NCBI RefSeq assembly: GCF_047549485.1
Contig: NZ_CP180191.1
Span: 558,001 to 622,000 of the forward strand
Source: Piscinibacterium candidicorallinum
GTDB lineage: Bacteria; Pseudomonadota; Gammaproteobacteria; Burkholderiales; Burkholderiaceae_C
Direction: 5' to 3'
DNA length: 64,000 nucleotides
Positions 33,343 through 41,386 of this stretch are shown piece by piece (the first letter of the stretch is position 1; each line of letters begins with the position of its first letter). Below the pieces are notes generated by a model, which saw only the letters and a program-made list of their open reading frames with translations, had not been told where the DNA came from and did no database searches. The position numbers were made by a program, and so were the translations under genes.

Positions 33343-36099
33343 ATGCACGCTGAACTGACGGATGGGCGGCACGCGGCTCCGGCCGAGCCGGCGCAGGTCC
33401 GCGCCGAGGCCTGGGCGCTCAAGGACACTTGCGTTGAGACTTGGGCCAGTCAGCCCAGCGCATGTGCCGTGGCCGCCGAGCGGCTTGCGCACCTGGCGGA
33501 AGGCAGCCAGGACCTCCTCGTGCATGCGCTGCGTGACTGGACCCAGGGCCTCACCCGCCTGTGGCAGGGCGACGTCGCAGCCGCACAAGAATGCCTGCAG
33601 CGCGCAAGTACGGCGCTCGATGGCATGGGCTTCATCCGCGAGTCCGTCAAGGCGCAGCTGCCGCAGCTCGCGGCCTTGTCCATGCTTGGGCGGCACGAGG
33701 AGGCACGCAGCCTCGCCACCGCAGCGCTGCAGGTCTTCCTCGAGGTGGGCGACGCGGTCTCAGCGGCCAAGACCGAGCTGAACCTCGGCTCCATGCATCT
33801 GCGGCAGGATCAGTACGAGCCGGCGGCGATGTACTACCGCCGGGCGGCTGCGCGGTTTGCTCGCCTGCGCGATCACAAGCATTCCGTCATGGCGGACACC
33901 GGTCTGGCCATCGTGCTGACGTGGCAGGCCTGTTTCAGCGATGCGCTCGCCATGTACGAACGGGCCGAAAAGCGGGCACTGCAGCATGGACTGCATGCCC
34001 TCCTTGGGCCGATCGCGCTGGCGCGAGGCCAGCTCGAGCTCAACCGTGAGCGCTACGGCAGCGCCCTGAAACACCTGCAGGCAGCCTTGCAGGACGCGGA
34101 GCGCACTGGCGCACGAGAGCAACTCAACGAAGCCCGTCGCGTGCTGGCCGATGCCTACCTGCTGCTGCGCTTGCTTCCGGAAGCTCAAACGCTCTACACG
34201 CAGGTGGTTGACGATCGCCGTGCACAAGGTGTGGGCATCGAGCTGGCATGGGCGCTGACCTGGCGCGCCGATGCCGCCGTACTCCAGGGCAGGCCCGCAG
34301 CAGCGCTGGCCGACCTGATCGAGGCTCGCGCTGCCTTTGCCGCCCAGAGCAACCCGATCGGTCTGGCACTGGTGGACCTTCGGCGCGCGCAACTCTTGCT
34401 CCGTACGGGCGAGGCAGACGCCACGGCGGCGGGTCTTGCGGCGGACAGTCGGCAGGTGTTCGAATCCGCGGGGGTTCGGCCGTGGGCGCTGGGCGCGCAA
34501 CTGGTGGAAGCGCTCGCGCTTCATCAGCACGGCGAGCACGCTGCAGCCGGCGCGCTGCTCAAGCGCTTGCGCGCTGAAGCGGCTGAAGCGCCAGAACTGG
34601 CTGCACGCGCCGAATCGGCCCTCGGTGCCGCTGCGTTTGCAGCAGGTCAGTGGGATGAGGCCGATGCACATTGGCAGAGCGCAATCAATCTGTTCGAGGC
34701 GCAGCGTGCGCAGGTGCCCGGCGACGAGCTTCAGGTCAGTTACGGCAGCGACCGGCAAGCGGCCTACATCGGGCGTGTCCGCGTTGCACTGCGCCTGCCG
34801 GGCGACGCAGCGCGGCGCGTGTTCGATGCCGTTGAGCGGATCCGCACCCAGGCGTCGCGCCGTGCAACGGCGGGTGGCCCCGCCACCGACGAGTTGCTTG
34901 ATCTCCGCCAGCAGCTCGCCTGGCAGCAGCAAGCGCTGATGCAGTCGCTCATGCAGGGCCGGGCCGGGCCGGACGCCAGCCAGCTGCGCGCCATGGAGTC
35001 CCTGGAACGGCGTCTGCGCGAGGTCCAGCGTCGCGCGCAGGCAGGTGGCGACCCGCAGTCCGCCTGGGCTGCTGGCGAATGGCCTGGTGCGTCGGCCGCA
35101 CACCTCGAGCGCGGTGAAGGCATCGTCTCGTACATGCAGCTGGATGACGAGTTGCTGTGCTGCACCTGGACCTCCGACGGCCATGAACTGCAACGCGTGC
35201 CGGCCGCTGACCTGGCCGATCGCATCGAGCAACTGCGTTTCCAGCTCAGCAGCCTGCAGCACGGCCTCGCTCTTCGGCCCGCGCATGCTGAACAGCTGCT
35301 CGATCGCATCCGCAAGCATCTGCAGCGCCTGCATCAGACGCTCTGGCAACCGATCGCCGCGTCACTGGCTGGTTGCAAGCGGGTGGTCGTGCTGCCAGCG
35401 GTGGCGCTGGAAAACCTGCCATTTGCCGCGCTGCATGATGGCGAGGCTTGGCTGATCGAGCGTCATGCGCTCGTGATCGGATCAAGCGCCCGCGACTATC
35501 TGGAGAGTCGCGCACATGCACGTGCATCCCTGCGCCGCGCGGCGCTGGCCGGCGTGAGCAGCCCGCAACTCGGCGAAATCCGCGGCGAGCTGGACGCTGT
35601 GTCGGCAGCCTTGGGTGATGGCGGTGCGACTGAGATCCATGCATTGATCGACGCCCAGGCCACCCGGGCCGCGTTGCTTGCGGAGTTCCGGCAGGCGGAC
35701 GTGCTTCATCTGGCATGCCACGGCCATTTCCGATCCGACAACCCCGCGTTTTCTGCGTTGCATGTGGCTGATGGCGCGCTGACCGTACATGACATCGAGA
35801 GCGCGAGTTCGAGCGCGCGTCTGGTCACGCTGTCGGCTTGCGAATCTGGCCGGGCACGCCGTGCGGGCGGCAGCGAACGTCTCGGGCTGGTGCGGGCGCT
35901 TCGGCGCGCTGGTGTAGCCCAAGTTGTGGCGAGCGACTGGCCGGTGGATGATGCGCGGACCGCGCAGCTCATGAGCGCGTTCTATCGCGCCCTGGCGCAG
36001 GGCATCGCTGAACCCGAGGCGCTGCAGCAGGCCCAGCGGGCGCTGGCTGGCCAGCATCCGCACCCCTTCTGGTGGGCCGCGTTTGCCGTACATGCCTAG
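33343..36099 (+). CDS. TPR-CHAT caspase-like protease
   Basis: The 918-residue cytoplasmic protein is mostly helical with tetratricopeptide repeats (about residues 70-480), a middle coiled region, and a C-terminal CHAT domain (about 640-918). The caspase-type dyad is intact: His793 in LACHGHF and Cys833 in LSACESG. CHAT proteases cut specific partners when their repeat domain is triggered. The gene is fused in transcription to the 170-residue protein gene and is followed by an S8 peptidase gene. No signal peptide is seen. Confidence 0.92.
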   Translation: MHAELTDGRHAAPAEPAQVRAEAWALKDTCVETWASQPSACAVAAERLAHLAEGSQDLLVHALRDWTQGLTRLWQGDVAAAQECLQRASTALDGMGFIRESVKAQLPQLAALSMLGRHEEARSLATAALQVFLEVGDAVSAAKTELNLGSMHLRQDQYEPAAMYYRRAAARFARLRDHKHSVMADTGLAIVLTWQACFSDALAMYERAEKRALQHGLHALLGPIALARGQLELNRERYGSALKHLQAALQDAERTGAREQLNEARRVLADAYLLLRLLPEAQTLYTQVVDDRRAQGVGIELAWALTWRADAAVLQGRPAAALADLIEARAAFAAQSNPIGLALVDLRRAQLLLRTGEADATAAGLAADSRQVFESAGVRPWALGAQLVEALALHQHGEHAAAGALLKRLRAEAAEAPELAARAESALGAAAFAAGQWDEADAHWQSAINLFEAQRAQVPGDELQVSYGSDRQAAYIGRVRVALRLPGDAARRVFDAVERIRTQASRRATAGGPATDELLDLRQQLAWQQQALMQSLMQGRAGPDASQLRAMESLERRLREVQRRAQAGGDPQSAWAAGEWPGASAAHLERGEGIVSYMQLDDELLCCTWTSDGHELQRVPAADLADRIEQLRFQLSSLQHGLALRPAHAEQLLDRIRKHLQRLHQTLWQPIAASLAGCKRVVVLPAVALENLPFAALHDGEAWLIERHALVIGSSARDYLESRAHARASLRRAALAGVSSPQLGEIRGELDAVSAALGDGGATEIHALIDAQATRAALLAEFRQADVLHLACHGHFRSDNPAFSALHVADGALTVHDIESASSSARLVTLSACESGRARRAGGSERLGLVRALRRAGVAQVVASDWPVDDARTAQLMSAFYRALAQGIAEPEALQQAQRALAGQHPHPFWWAAFAVHA

Positions 36100-36130
36100 A
36101 CTTACGTCTGGTAACGGGTACGTGCTGCGC

Positions 36131-36173
36131 GCATGTATCAAGCTGCGGGTCTGCCGCTCTGTAGGGCATCTGC
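36131..36173 (+). promoter_or_regulatory. Leader motif B upstream of the S8 peptidase gene
   Basis: GCATGTAT (36131-36138), 18 bases, then CTCTGT within TGCCGCTCTGT (36152-36162) and GCATC (36166-36170). Matches motif A in both words and spacing, although the bases between them differ, so the conserved words are likely functional. Confidence 0.55.
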
Positions 36174-36200
36174 TCAACCCTTGCCTGTCCTCAAAAGCGA

Positions 36201-37589
36201 ATGGCCTCCAAGACCCTTGATCCGCTCGTCAGTCTGAGCCGCCCGTTTGCCGTGGCGCTGGCTTTGGCCACGCTCGTCGCCTGCGGCGGCGGTGGGGGCG
36301 CCGGCGCCGCACCGTCACCGCCCGCCCCGGCGCCGGTGCCTGCACCCGCGCCGAGCGCGACCGTGGCTGACGAAGTCGTGGTCCAGCTGCTGACGGGTCA
36401 GCGGATTGCAGACCTCGCATCGGCCTACGACTTGACGGTGGTGGATCAGTTCGGCAAGCGGCCGATCTGGCGTCTGCGTACCCGTCCGGGCACCAACATT
36501 GACGCCCTGGTCACGAGACTGCGCGCCGACGCGCGTGTCCGCTTTGCCGAGGCCAATGCAGAAAGCGAAACGCCGGAGAGTCGCCATCTGGTGCCTTGGG
36601 CGGTGGGCGGTGATGCCGGAACGTATGCCACCCAATGGGCGCCAGAGGCCATCCGTCTGGCCAGTGCACAAAACCAGGGTGCAGGCATCCGTGTGGCGGT
36701 ACTCGACACTGGGATTGACCTCACCCACCCTGCGCTGGCCAGCCGTTTGGCGCGCACGGCCAGTGGCGCGCTGCTGGGTCGCGACTTCGTGGACGATGAC
36801 GCAGACCCCTCCGAGGGCGGCACGCCGGCACAGCCCGGCTTTGGCCATGGCACGCACGTCAGCGGCCTTGTCAGCCTGGTCGCACCGCAAGCCCGCATCA
36901 TGCCGGTGCGTGTGCTGGATGAGCGCGGGCGCGGCAACCTCTGGGTGCTCAGCGAAGCCTTGGGCTGGGCTGTTGATCCGGATGGTGACCCCAACACTGA
37001 CGATGGCGCGCACGTGATCAATCTGAGCTTGGCCACCACACGCCCCACCACGCTGCTGCAGGTCGCGACGGCGATCGCGAACTGCGACTTCTCTGACGAC
37101 GAAGACGATATCGACTACAGCGACCCGGGCTTCGATGACGACCGCGTGCGCTGTGCAAACCGGTTTGCCGCTGTTGTAGCCGCCGCCGCAGGCAACGCAG
37201 GCAGCGCCACCGAACTGCAGTACCCGGCGGCAGAGGCGGTACCCGGTTCGATTTCAGTGACCGCATCTGCGCAGAACCGCAGTCTGTCCCCCTTGGCAAA
37301 TCGCGGGCCTTGGGTGGAAATCGCCGCACCGGGAGATCGGATCATCAGCACCTTCCCTGGCGGCGGCTATGCCACGTGGAGCGGTACATCAATGGCCACA
37401 CCGTTGGTCGCAGGGACCGCCACGCTGGTGCTCGCGAGCCGGCCGACCCCGCGCGATCTGCTGCCGCAAGACGTCACGGCACGCCTGCTTGCCCGTAGCG
37501 GGCGCCTGTGTGGTTCAACGATTCCGGCGCTCGACGCTGGATCGGCAGCCAACGACACCAGCCCGCCACCACCCGCACCCTGCCCGTGA
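36201..37589 (+). CDS. S8 family serine peptidase (subtilisin-like lipoprotein)
   Basis: The 462-residue product starts with a lipoprotein signal (LATLVAC) and a Gly/Ala/Pro-rich linker, a short inhibitor-like propeptide (VVVQLLTGQRIADLASAYDLTVV...), then the subtilase domain. The triad is intact: Asp169 in LDTGIDL, His219 in GHGTHVSGL and Ser397 in GTSMATPL, with the oxyanion Asn in AAAGNAGS. It is exported and likely membrane-anchored, whereas the CHAT protease upstream is cytoplasmic. The shared leader motif suggests common control. Confidence 0.93.
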   Translation: MASKTLDPLVSLSRPFAVALALATLVACGGGGGAGAAPSPPAPAPVPAPAPSATVADEVVVQLLTGQRIADLASAYDLTVVDQFGKRPIWRLRTRPGTNIDALVTRLRADARVRFAEANAESETPESRHLVPWAVGGDAGTYATQWAPEAIRLASAQNQGAGIRVAVLDTGIDLTHPALASRLARTASGALLGRDFVDDDADPSEGGTPAQPGFGHGTHVSGLVSLVAPQARIMPVRVLDERGRGNLWVLSEALGWAVDPDGDPNTDDGAHVINLSLATTRPTTLLQVATAIANCDFSDDEDDIDYSDPGFDDDRVRCANRFAAVVAAAAGNAGSATELQYPAAEAVPGSISVTASAQNRSLSPLANRGPWVEIAAPGDRIISTFPGGGYATWSGTSMATPLVAGTATLVLASRPTPRDLLPQDVTARLLARSGRLCGSTIPALDAGSAANDTSPPPPAPCP

Positions 37590-37625
37590 CTGGCGGCTGA
37601 ACGGCCGAGCCATTGCAGGTGGCGC

Positions 37626-37657
37626 CCAGGGAGCACAGCCCATGCTGCGCTCCTTGG
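37626..37657 (+). terminator. Hairpin downstream of the S8 peptidase gene
   Basis: CCAGGGAGC (37626-37634) pairs with GCTCCTTGG (37649-37657), nine pairs with one G-T wobble, followed by CTTT only. It is a possible weak terminator within the 187-base gap before the transporter gene. Confidence 0.4.
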
Positions 37658-37733
37658 CTTTCAGCGCGCCGGTCAGCGGATGCATCCGGTTACGAGCTTT
37701 TTGAAGGCCTGATGTCCTGATTCGGGCTGTCAC

Positions 37734-37755
37734 GGCTCTGTGGGGGTCATACGCC
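37734..37755 (+). promoter_or_regulatory. Leader motif C upstream of the SLC13 gene
   Basis: GGCTCTGTG (37734-37742), then GTCAT and ACGCC. It shares GCTCTGTG and a following CAT-NN-GC(C) layout with motifs A, B and D; the upstream word ATGT is only partly kept. Confidence 0.4.
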
Positions 37756-37776
37756 TTTTCAAGCGAGACCCCCGCC

Positions 37777-39303
37777 ATGCACTCCTGCGCCTCAGCCTTG
37801 CCATCCGCCAGCGCCGTCAAGCCGCAGCCCGACGTCGCGCTGGTAGCCCCAATCCCACGAACCACCACGAGCCGCAAAGCTCTGCGGTCTGCGCTCAAGG
37901 CGGGCGGGCTGGCGGTGCTGCTGGGCGCCGGTGTGTGGGCGCTGCCGGCCGATTGGTCTCACCAGGCGCGGCTGAGCCTGCTGATGTTCGGGCTGGCGAT
38001 GATCGCGTGGACCCTGCTCGATGCAGACGACACGGCAGTGGCCATCGCTGCGGCGCTGGCCCTCGTGGTGACCGGGGGCGTGTCCGTCGAACGCTTCCAT
38101 CAAAGCTTGGGAGACAGCCTGATTTGGCTGTTGCTTGGCGCCTTCGTGCTGGCGGCTGTGGTCATCCAGTGCGGGCTGGCGCAGGCTCTGACGCAACGCG
38201 CTCTTCGCGGGCCACGCTCGCTTGGCGGGGTGTTGATCCGCACCAGTGTGGTTGTCGCAGCAACCGCGTGGGTGGTGCCATCCACCTCAGCCCGCGCTGC
38301 GCTGCTGCAGCCCATGCATGCCAGTCTGATGCGGCAATTGCCCAGCCGCCGCGCACGTCTTGCGCTGACGCTGTTGTTCCCGACCGTGATTCTGCTCTCT
38401 GCGGCAGGATCACTACTGGGGGCCGGAGCGCACCTGGTGGCGCTGGAATACATGCGCATCCTGGGCATGCCGACCCTGGGCTTCGCCCACTGGACCTGGC
38501 TGATGGCGCCATTTGCGATCGTGTCTTGCGTGGCGGCAGTTGTGCTCATCAGCTTCATGTTTCTCAGCGCGTCTGAACTGCGTCGCGGTGTGTCTTCACA
38601 GACTCCCGAGTCTGCGCAGCCGGCCTTGTCCGGGGCGCAGCTTTATGTCCTGCTCGTGGCCGTACTCGCCGTACTGGGTTGGCTCAGTACACCGATGCAC
38701 GGTCTGAGCATGAGCGTAGTGGCGCTGCTTGCCGCGCTGGCGGCCTGCTTCGAGCCGCTGTCGGGCATCAGCCTGAAGCGCGCACTCAAGCAGGTGGAGT
38801 GGAGCCTGCTGCTCTTTCTTGCCGCCACGCTGGTGCTCGGCGAATCTTTGGTCGACAGCGGCGTGGCTCAGCGCGTTGCTCTCGCTCTGCAGCACGGCCT
38901 CTTCGCCCTGGGTGTACCGAACATGGTGTTGCTGGCGGCGCTTGCCCTGGTAGCGCTGCTCTCGCATCTGCTGATCGTGTCGCGTACCGCGCGGGCAGTC
39001 GTGTTGCTACCCATGTTGGCGCTGCCCTTGGCCGCCACGGGCCTCAACCCGGTCGCGCTGATCCTGCTCATCGTCGCGGGTAGCGGCTTTTGCCAGACCT
39101 TTGCCATCAGCGCCAAGCCGGTCGCGCTCTTTGCCCGCAGCGAGACGACGGCCGAGCGAGTCGTGACGCGCCGTCGCTTTGATCGCGCACTGCTCAAGCT
39201 CGCGCTTGCACTGCTGCCGATCATGCTGGCGCTGTTGCTGGCGTTCGCCGTCTGGATCTGGCCCGCCCTGGGTCTGCCGCTCCAGCACGCGGCTGCAGCC
39301 TGA
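37777..39303 (+). CDS. SLC13/DASS family anion permease
   Basis: The 508-residue integral membrane protein has about eleven to twelve predicted helices. It resembles divalent anion:Na+ symporters of the SLC13 (CitMHS/DASS) group: a SLIWLLLGAFVLAAVV segment, an internal repeat with a second re-entrant region (LFLAATLVLGESLVDSGVA), and a C-terminal GSGFCQTFAISAKPVALF block. The usual SNT ligand motif appears diverged (PSTSARAALLQP), so the substrate is uncertain. A glycerate kinase gene follows, hinting at import of glycerate or a related acid. Start weakly supported. Confidence 0.8.
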   Translation: MHSCASALPSASAVKPQPDVALVAPIPRTTTSRKALRSALKAGGLAVLLGAGVWALPADWSHQARLSLLMFGLAMIAWTLLDADDTAVAIAAALALVVTGGVSVERFHQSLGDSLIWLLLGAFVLAAVVIQCGLAQALTQRALRGPRSLGGVLIRTSVVVAATAWVVPSTSARAALLQPMHASLMRQLPSRRARLALTLLFPTVILLSAAGSLLGAGAHLVALEYMRILGMPTLGFAHWTWLMAPFAIVSCVAAVVLISFMFLSASELRRGVSSQTPESAQPALSGAQLYVLLVAVLAVLGWLSTPMHGLSMSVVALLAALAACFEPLSGISLKRALKQVEWSLLLFLAATLVLGESLVDSGVAQRVALALQHGLFALGVPNMVLLAALALVALLSHLLIVSRTARAVVLLPMLALPLAATGLNPVALILLIVAGSGFCQTFAISAKPVALFARSETTAERVVTRRRFDRALLKLALALLPIMLALLLAFAVWIWPALGLPLQHAAAA

Positions 39304-39363
39304 GCGACCTGCGCCCGCTGTTTCAGGCTGTCACAACTCACCGGTATCGAAGACACAGCTCGC

Positions 39364-39383
39364 GGCTCTGTGAGTCACAAGCC
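39364..39383 (+). promoter_or_regulatory. Leader motif D upstream of the glycerate kinase gene
   Basis: GGCTCTGTG (39364-39372) followed by AGTCAC-AA-GCC. Closest to motif C. A GGTAT word lies 18 bases before CTCTGT, partly matching the upstream word of motifs A and B. Confidence 0.4.
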
Positions 39384-39409
39384 ACCACATCCTCCCCGGA
39401 GAAACCAGC

Positions 39410-40774
39410 ATGAACACACCCATCAACCTGACGCCTGCCCCCTTGATGGCTCGCCCGCTGACCGTGCTGGTCGCGCCGTCCGGATTCAAGGAGAGCCTGG
39501 GGGCCGATGAGGTCACGCAGCACATCGCCGCAGGTGTGCATCGAGTTCTGCCGGATGCCCGCGTGATCTGTGCACCCCTGGTGGACGGAGGCGAGGGCTT
39601 CACGGAGGCGCTGGTGCGCGCCACCGGCGGCACGATGCATCCCGTGCGGGTCACAGGCCCGGTGGGCCAGCCCGTGGATGCCTTCTTCGGCATGCTGGGC
39701 GGCCGCAGCCGTCCCACGGCAGTCATCGAAATGGCAGCTGCGGCAGGGCTGCGTCTGGTGCCGCGCGATCAGCGTGATCCGACCTTGACTACCAGCCGCG
39801 GGGTGGGCGAACTCATCCGCGCCGCGCTGGACGCCGGTGCGGAAAGCATCCTGCTGGGCTGCGGTGATTCCGGCGTGAATGACGGCGGCGCCGGCATGGC
39901 ACAGGCCCTGGGCATCAAGCTGCTGGACGTGCTTGGTGAGGAGATCGGCCCAGGGGGCGCCGAGCTCGTCCGCCTTGCGCGCATCGACTTCTCCGGGATG
40001 GATCGACGCCTTCGCAGCGTCAAGCTGGATGCTGCTGTGAACTGGCACAACGTGCTGCTCGGGCCGCGCGGCGTCGCCCGGATCTACGGGCCGCAAAAGG
40101 GCGCCAGCGCCCAGCAGGTCGACCAGCTGGAGATCGCGCTGACCAACTATGCGGCTTGCATCCGTGCGGAGACCCGGCTCGACTTGGGACAGGCGCCTGG
40201 CTGTGGTGCATCCGGCGGGCTCGGCGCCGGCTTTGTCGGCTTGCTCGGCGGTGCACTGCACCCCCGCTACGACATCGTGATGCAGTACCTCGAACTGGAT
40301 GCGCTGATTCGTCAGGCCGATCTCGTGTTGACCGCCGAGGGCAGCCTGGATGGGCAGACGCCCTTCGGCAAGATTCCAGCGGAAGTCGCGCATCGTGCCA
40401 AGCGCCGTGGCCTGCCCGTGATCGCGCTTGCCGGCACGATCGGCAAGGGTGCCGCCGCCAACTTCGCGCACGGCATCGACGCCTTCGCCAGCATCGTCAA
40501 GCGACCCTGCAGCCTGGACGATGCCATCGCGCACGCGGGCAAGTGGTTGATGCGGGCCGCCGAGGACGCCATCCGCATGGTGGCAGTGGGTTACCGGCTC
40601 GCCCAAGGCACCCCGATGACCTGTGTCGCACCTCGTAAGGCGCCGCGCGCCGGTCGCACGGCGGCAGCGAGAAACATCTCCATGCAGGTGCGCGTGTCTC
40701 GGCACGTTGCCCAACTCAGGGCCGCACGCAGCCGCCGGGCTGCGGCACTGAGCTTCACCCCGCGCCTGCACTGA
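39410..40774 (+). CDS. Glycerate kinase (type 2, GarK/GlxK family)
   Basis: The enzyme phosphorylates D-glycerate, feeding it into glycolysis. Family blocks are clear: LVAPSGFKESLGADEV at the start, PLVDGGEGFTEALV, the GCGDSGVNDGGAGMAQALG nucleotide-binding loop, GASGGLGAGFVGLLGG and the TAEGSLDGQTPFGKIP signature. At 454 residues it is about 70 longer than usual: an N-terminal tail of 15 residues and a basic, Arg-rich C-terminal extension of about 55 residues beyond the normal end. A GGAG site precedes the ATG. Confidence 0.93.
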   Translation: MNTPINLTPAPLMARPLTVLVAPSGFKESLGADEVTQHIAAGVHRVLPDARVICAPLVDGGEGFTEALVRATGGTMHPVRVTGPVGQPVDAFFGMLGGRSRPTAVIEMAAAAGLRLVPRDQRDPTLTTSRGVGELIRAALDAGAESILLGCGDSGVNDGGAGMAQALGIKLLDVLGEEIGPGGAELVRLARIDFSGMDRRLRSVKLDAAVNWHNVLLGPRGVARIYGPQKGASAQQVDQLEIALTNYAACIRAETRLDLGQAPGCGASGGLGAGFVGLLGGALHPRYDIVMQYLELDALIRQADLVLTAEGSLDGQTPFGKIPAEVAHRAKRRGLPVIALAGTIGKGAAANFAHGIDAFASIVKRPCSLDDAIAHAGKWLMRAAEDAIRMVAVGYRLAQGTPMTCVAPRKAPRAGRTAAARNISMQVRVSRHVAQLRAARSRRAAALSFTPRLH

Positions 40775-40799
40775 ATCGCTCTCTTAATCGGAGTCTGTC

Positions 40800-41300
40800 A
40801 TGTTCAAACTTCACACCACTGCAGGCAGCCGAGTGCGCCTGCCTGTCTACCGCGCCGCCCTGGCCGTGTGTGCTGCAGCACTGCTGATTGGCTGCGCCGG
40901 GCCTCGCCCGGTGATCTACGGCGCGCAGGTCGAGCCAGCATCGCGTGCAACGGGCAGCGCCAGCGCGGCTACGGCAACACAGAGCGCAGAGCGTTCGCGG
41001 GTCGATCGTCATGTAGCCGAGTGCATGGAGGCGGCTGACCGCGCGGTTGGCCGCGGTAACGATCCCAAGACCGTACTTCGCAACGCTGGTGTGGCCGCTG
41101 CTGTCGGCGCGGTAGCCGGCGGTGTTTGGGGGCTGGTCAAGCGCGAGGATGCCGGCCTGCGTACGCGAGCCGGGGGCGCTGCCGCGGCGGCGGGGTCAAT
41201 CGTGCGCGATGTGCTTCTGAACGAACCCGATGAGGTCTACCGCAACCACGTGGAGCGCTGCATGACGCGGCGTGGCCATGACGTTCTTGGCTGGCGCTGA
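40800..41300 (+). CDS. Glycine-zipper lipoprotein, function unknown
   Basis: The 166-residue product has a lipoprotein signal (LLIGC), an Ala/Ser-rich linker, and a helix-Gly region (VAAAVGAVAGGVWGLVKRED) like glycine-zipper envelope proteins. A pair of Cys residues lies in AECMEAADRA and VERCMTRRGHDVLGW; the latter block resembles the C-terminus of other glycine-zipper family proteins. It begins 25 bases after the glycerate kinase gene with a CGGAG site. Confidence 0.75.
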   Translation: MFKLHTTAGSRVRLPVYRAALAVCAAALLIGCAGPRPVIYGAQVEPASRATGSASAATATQSAERSRVDRHVAECMEAADRAVGRGNDPKTVLRNAGVAAAVGAVAGGVWGLVKREDAGLRTRAGGAAAAAGSIVRDVLLNEPDEVYRNHVERCMTRRGHDVLGWR

Positions 41301-41386
41301 GCAGATCGCCGCAGTCGCAACTTGTCTCTCAGGTAGTGCAGTTCAGCTAGCACCCGTCAGCCTGAGCACTGTGAAAGGAAACCGAA

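Noticed and set aside
33760..35349. 529-codon minus-strand frame opposite the CHAT gene
   Set aside because: No domain visible. The plus strand encodes an intact TPR-CHAT protein with its catalytic dyad.
32154..36099. Sigma/CHAT cluster considered as a type III-E CRISPR (Craspase) locus
   Set aside because: No gRAMP/Cas7-11-like gene, no Cas1/Cas2 and no repeat array are present anywhere in the window. Only the protease-sigma logic is similar.
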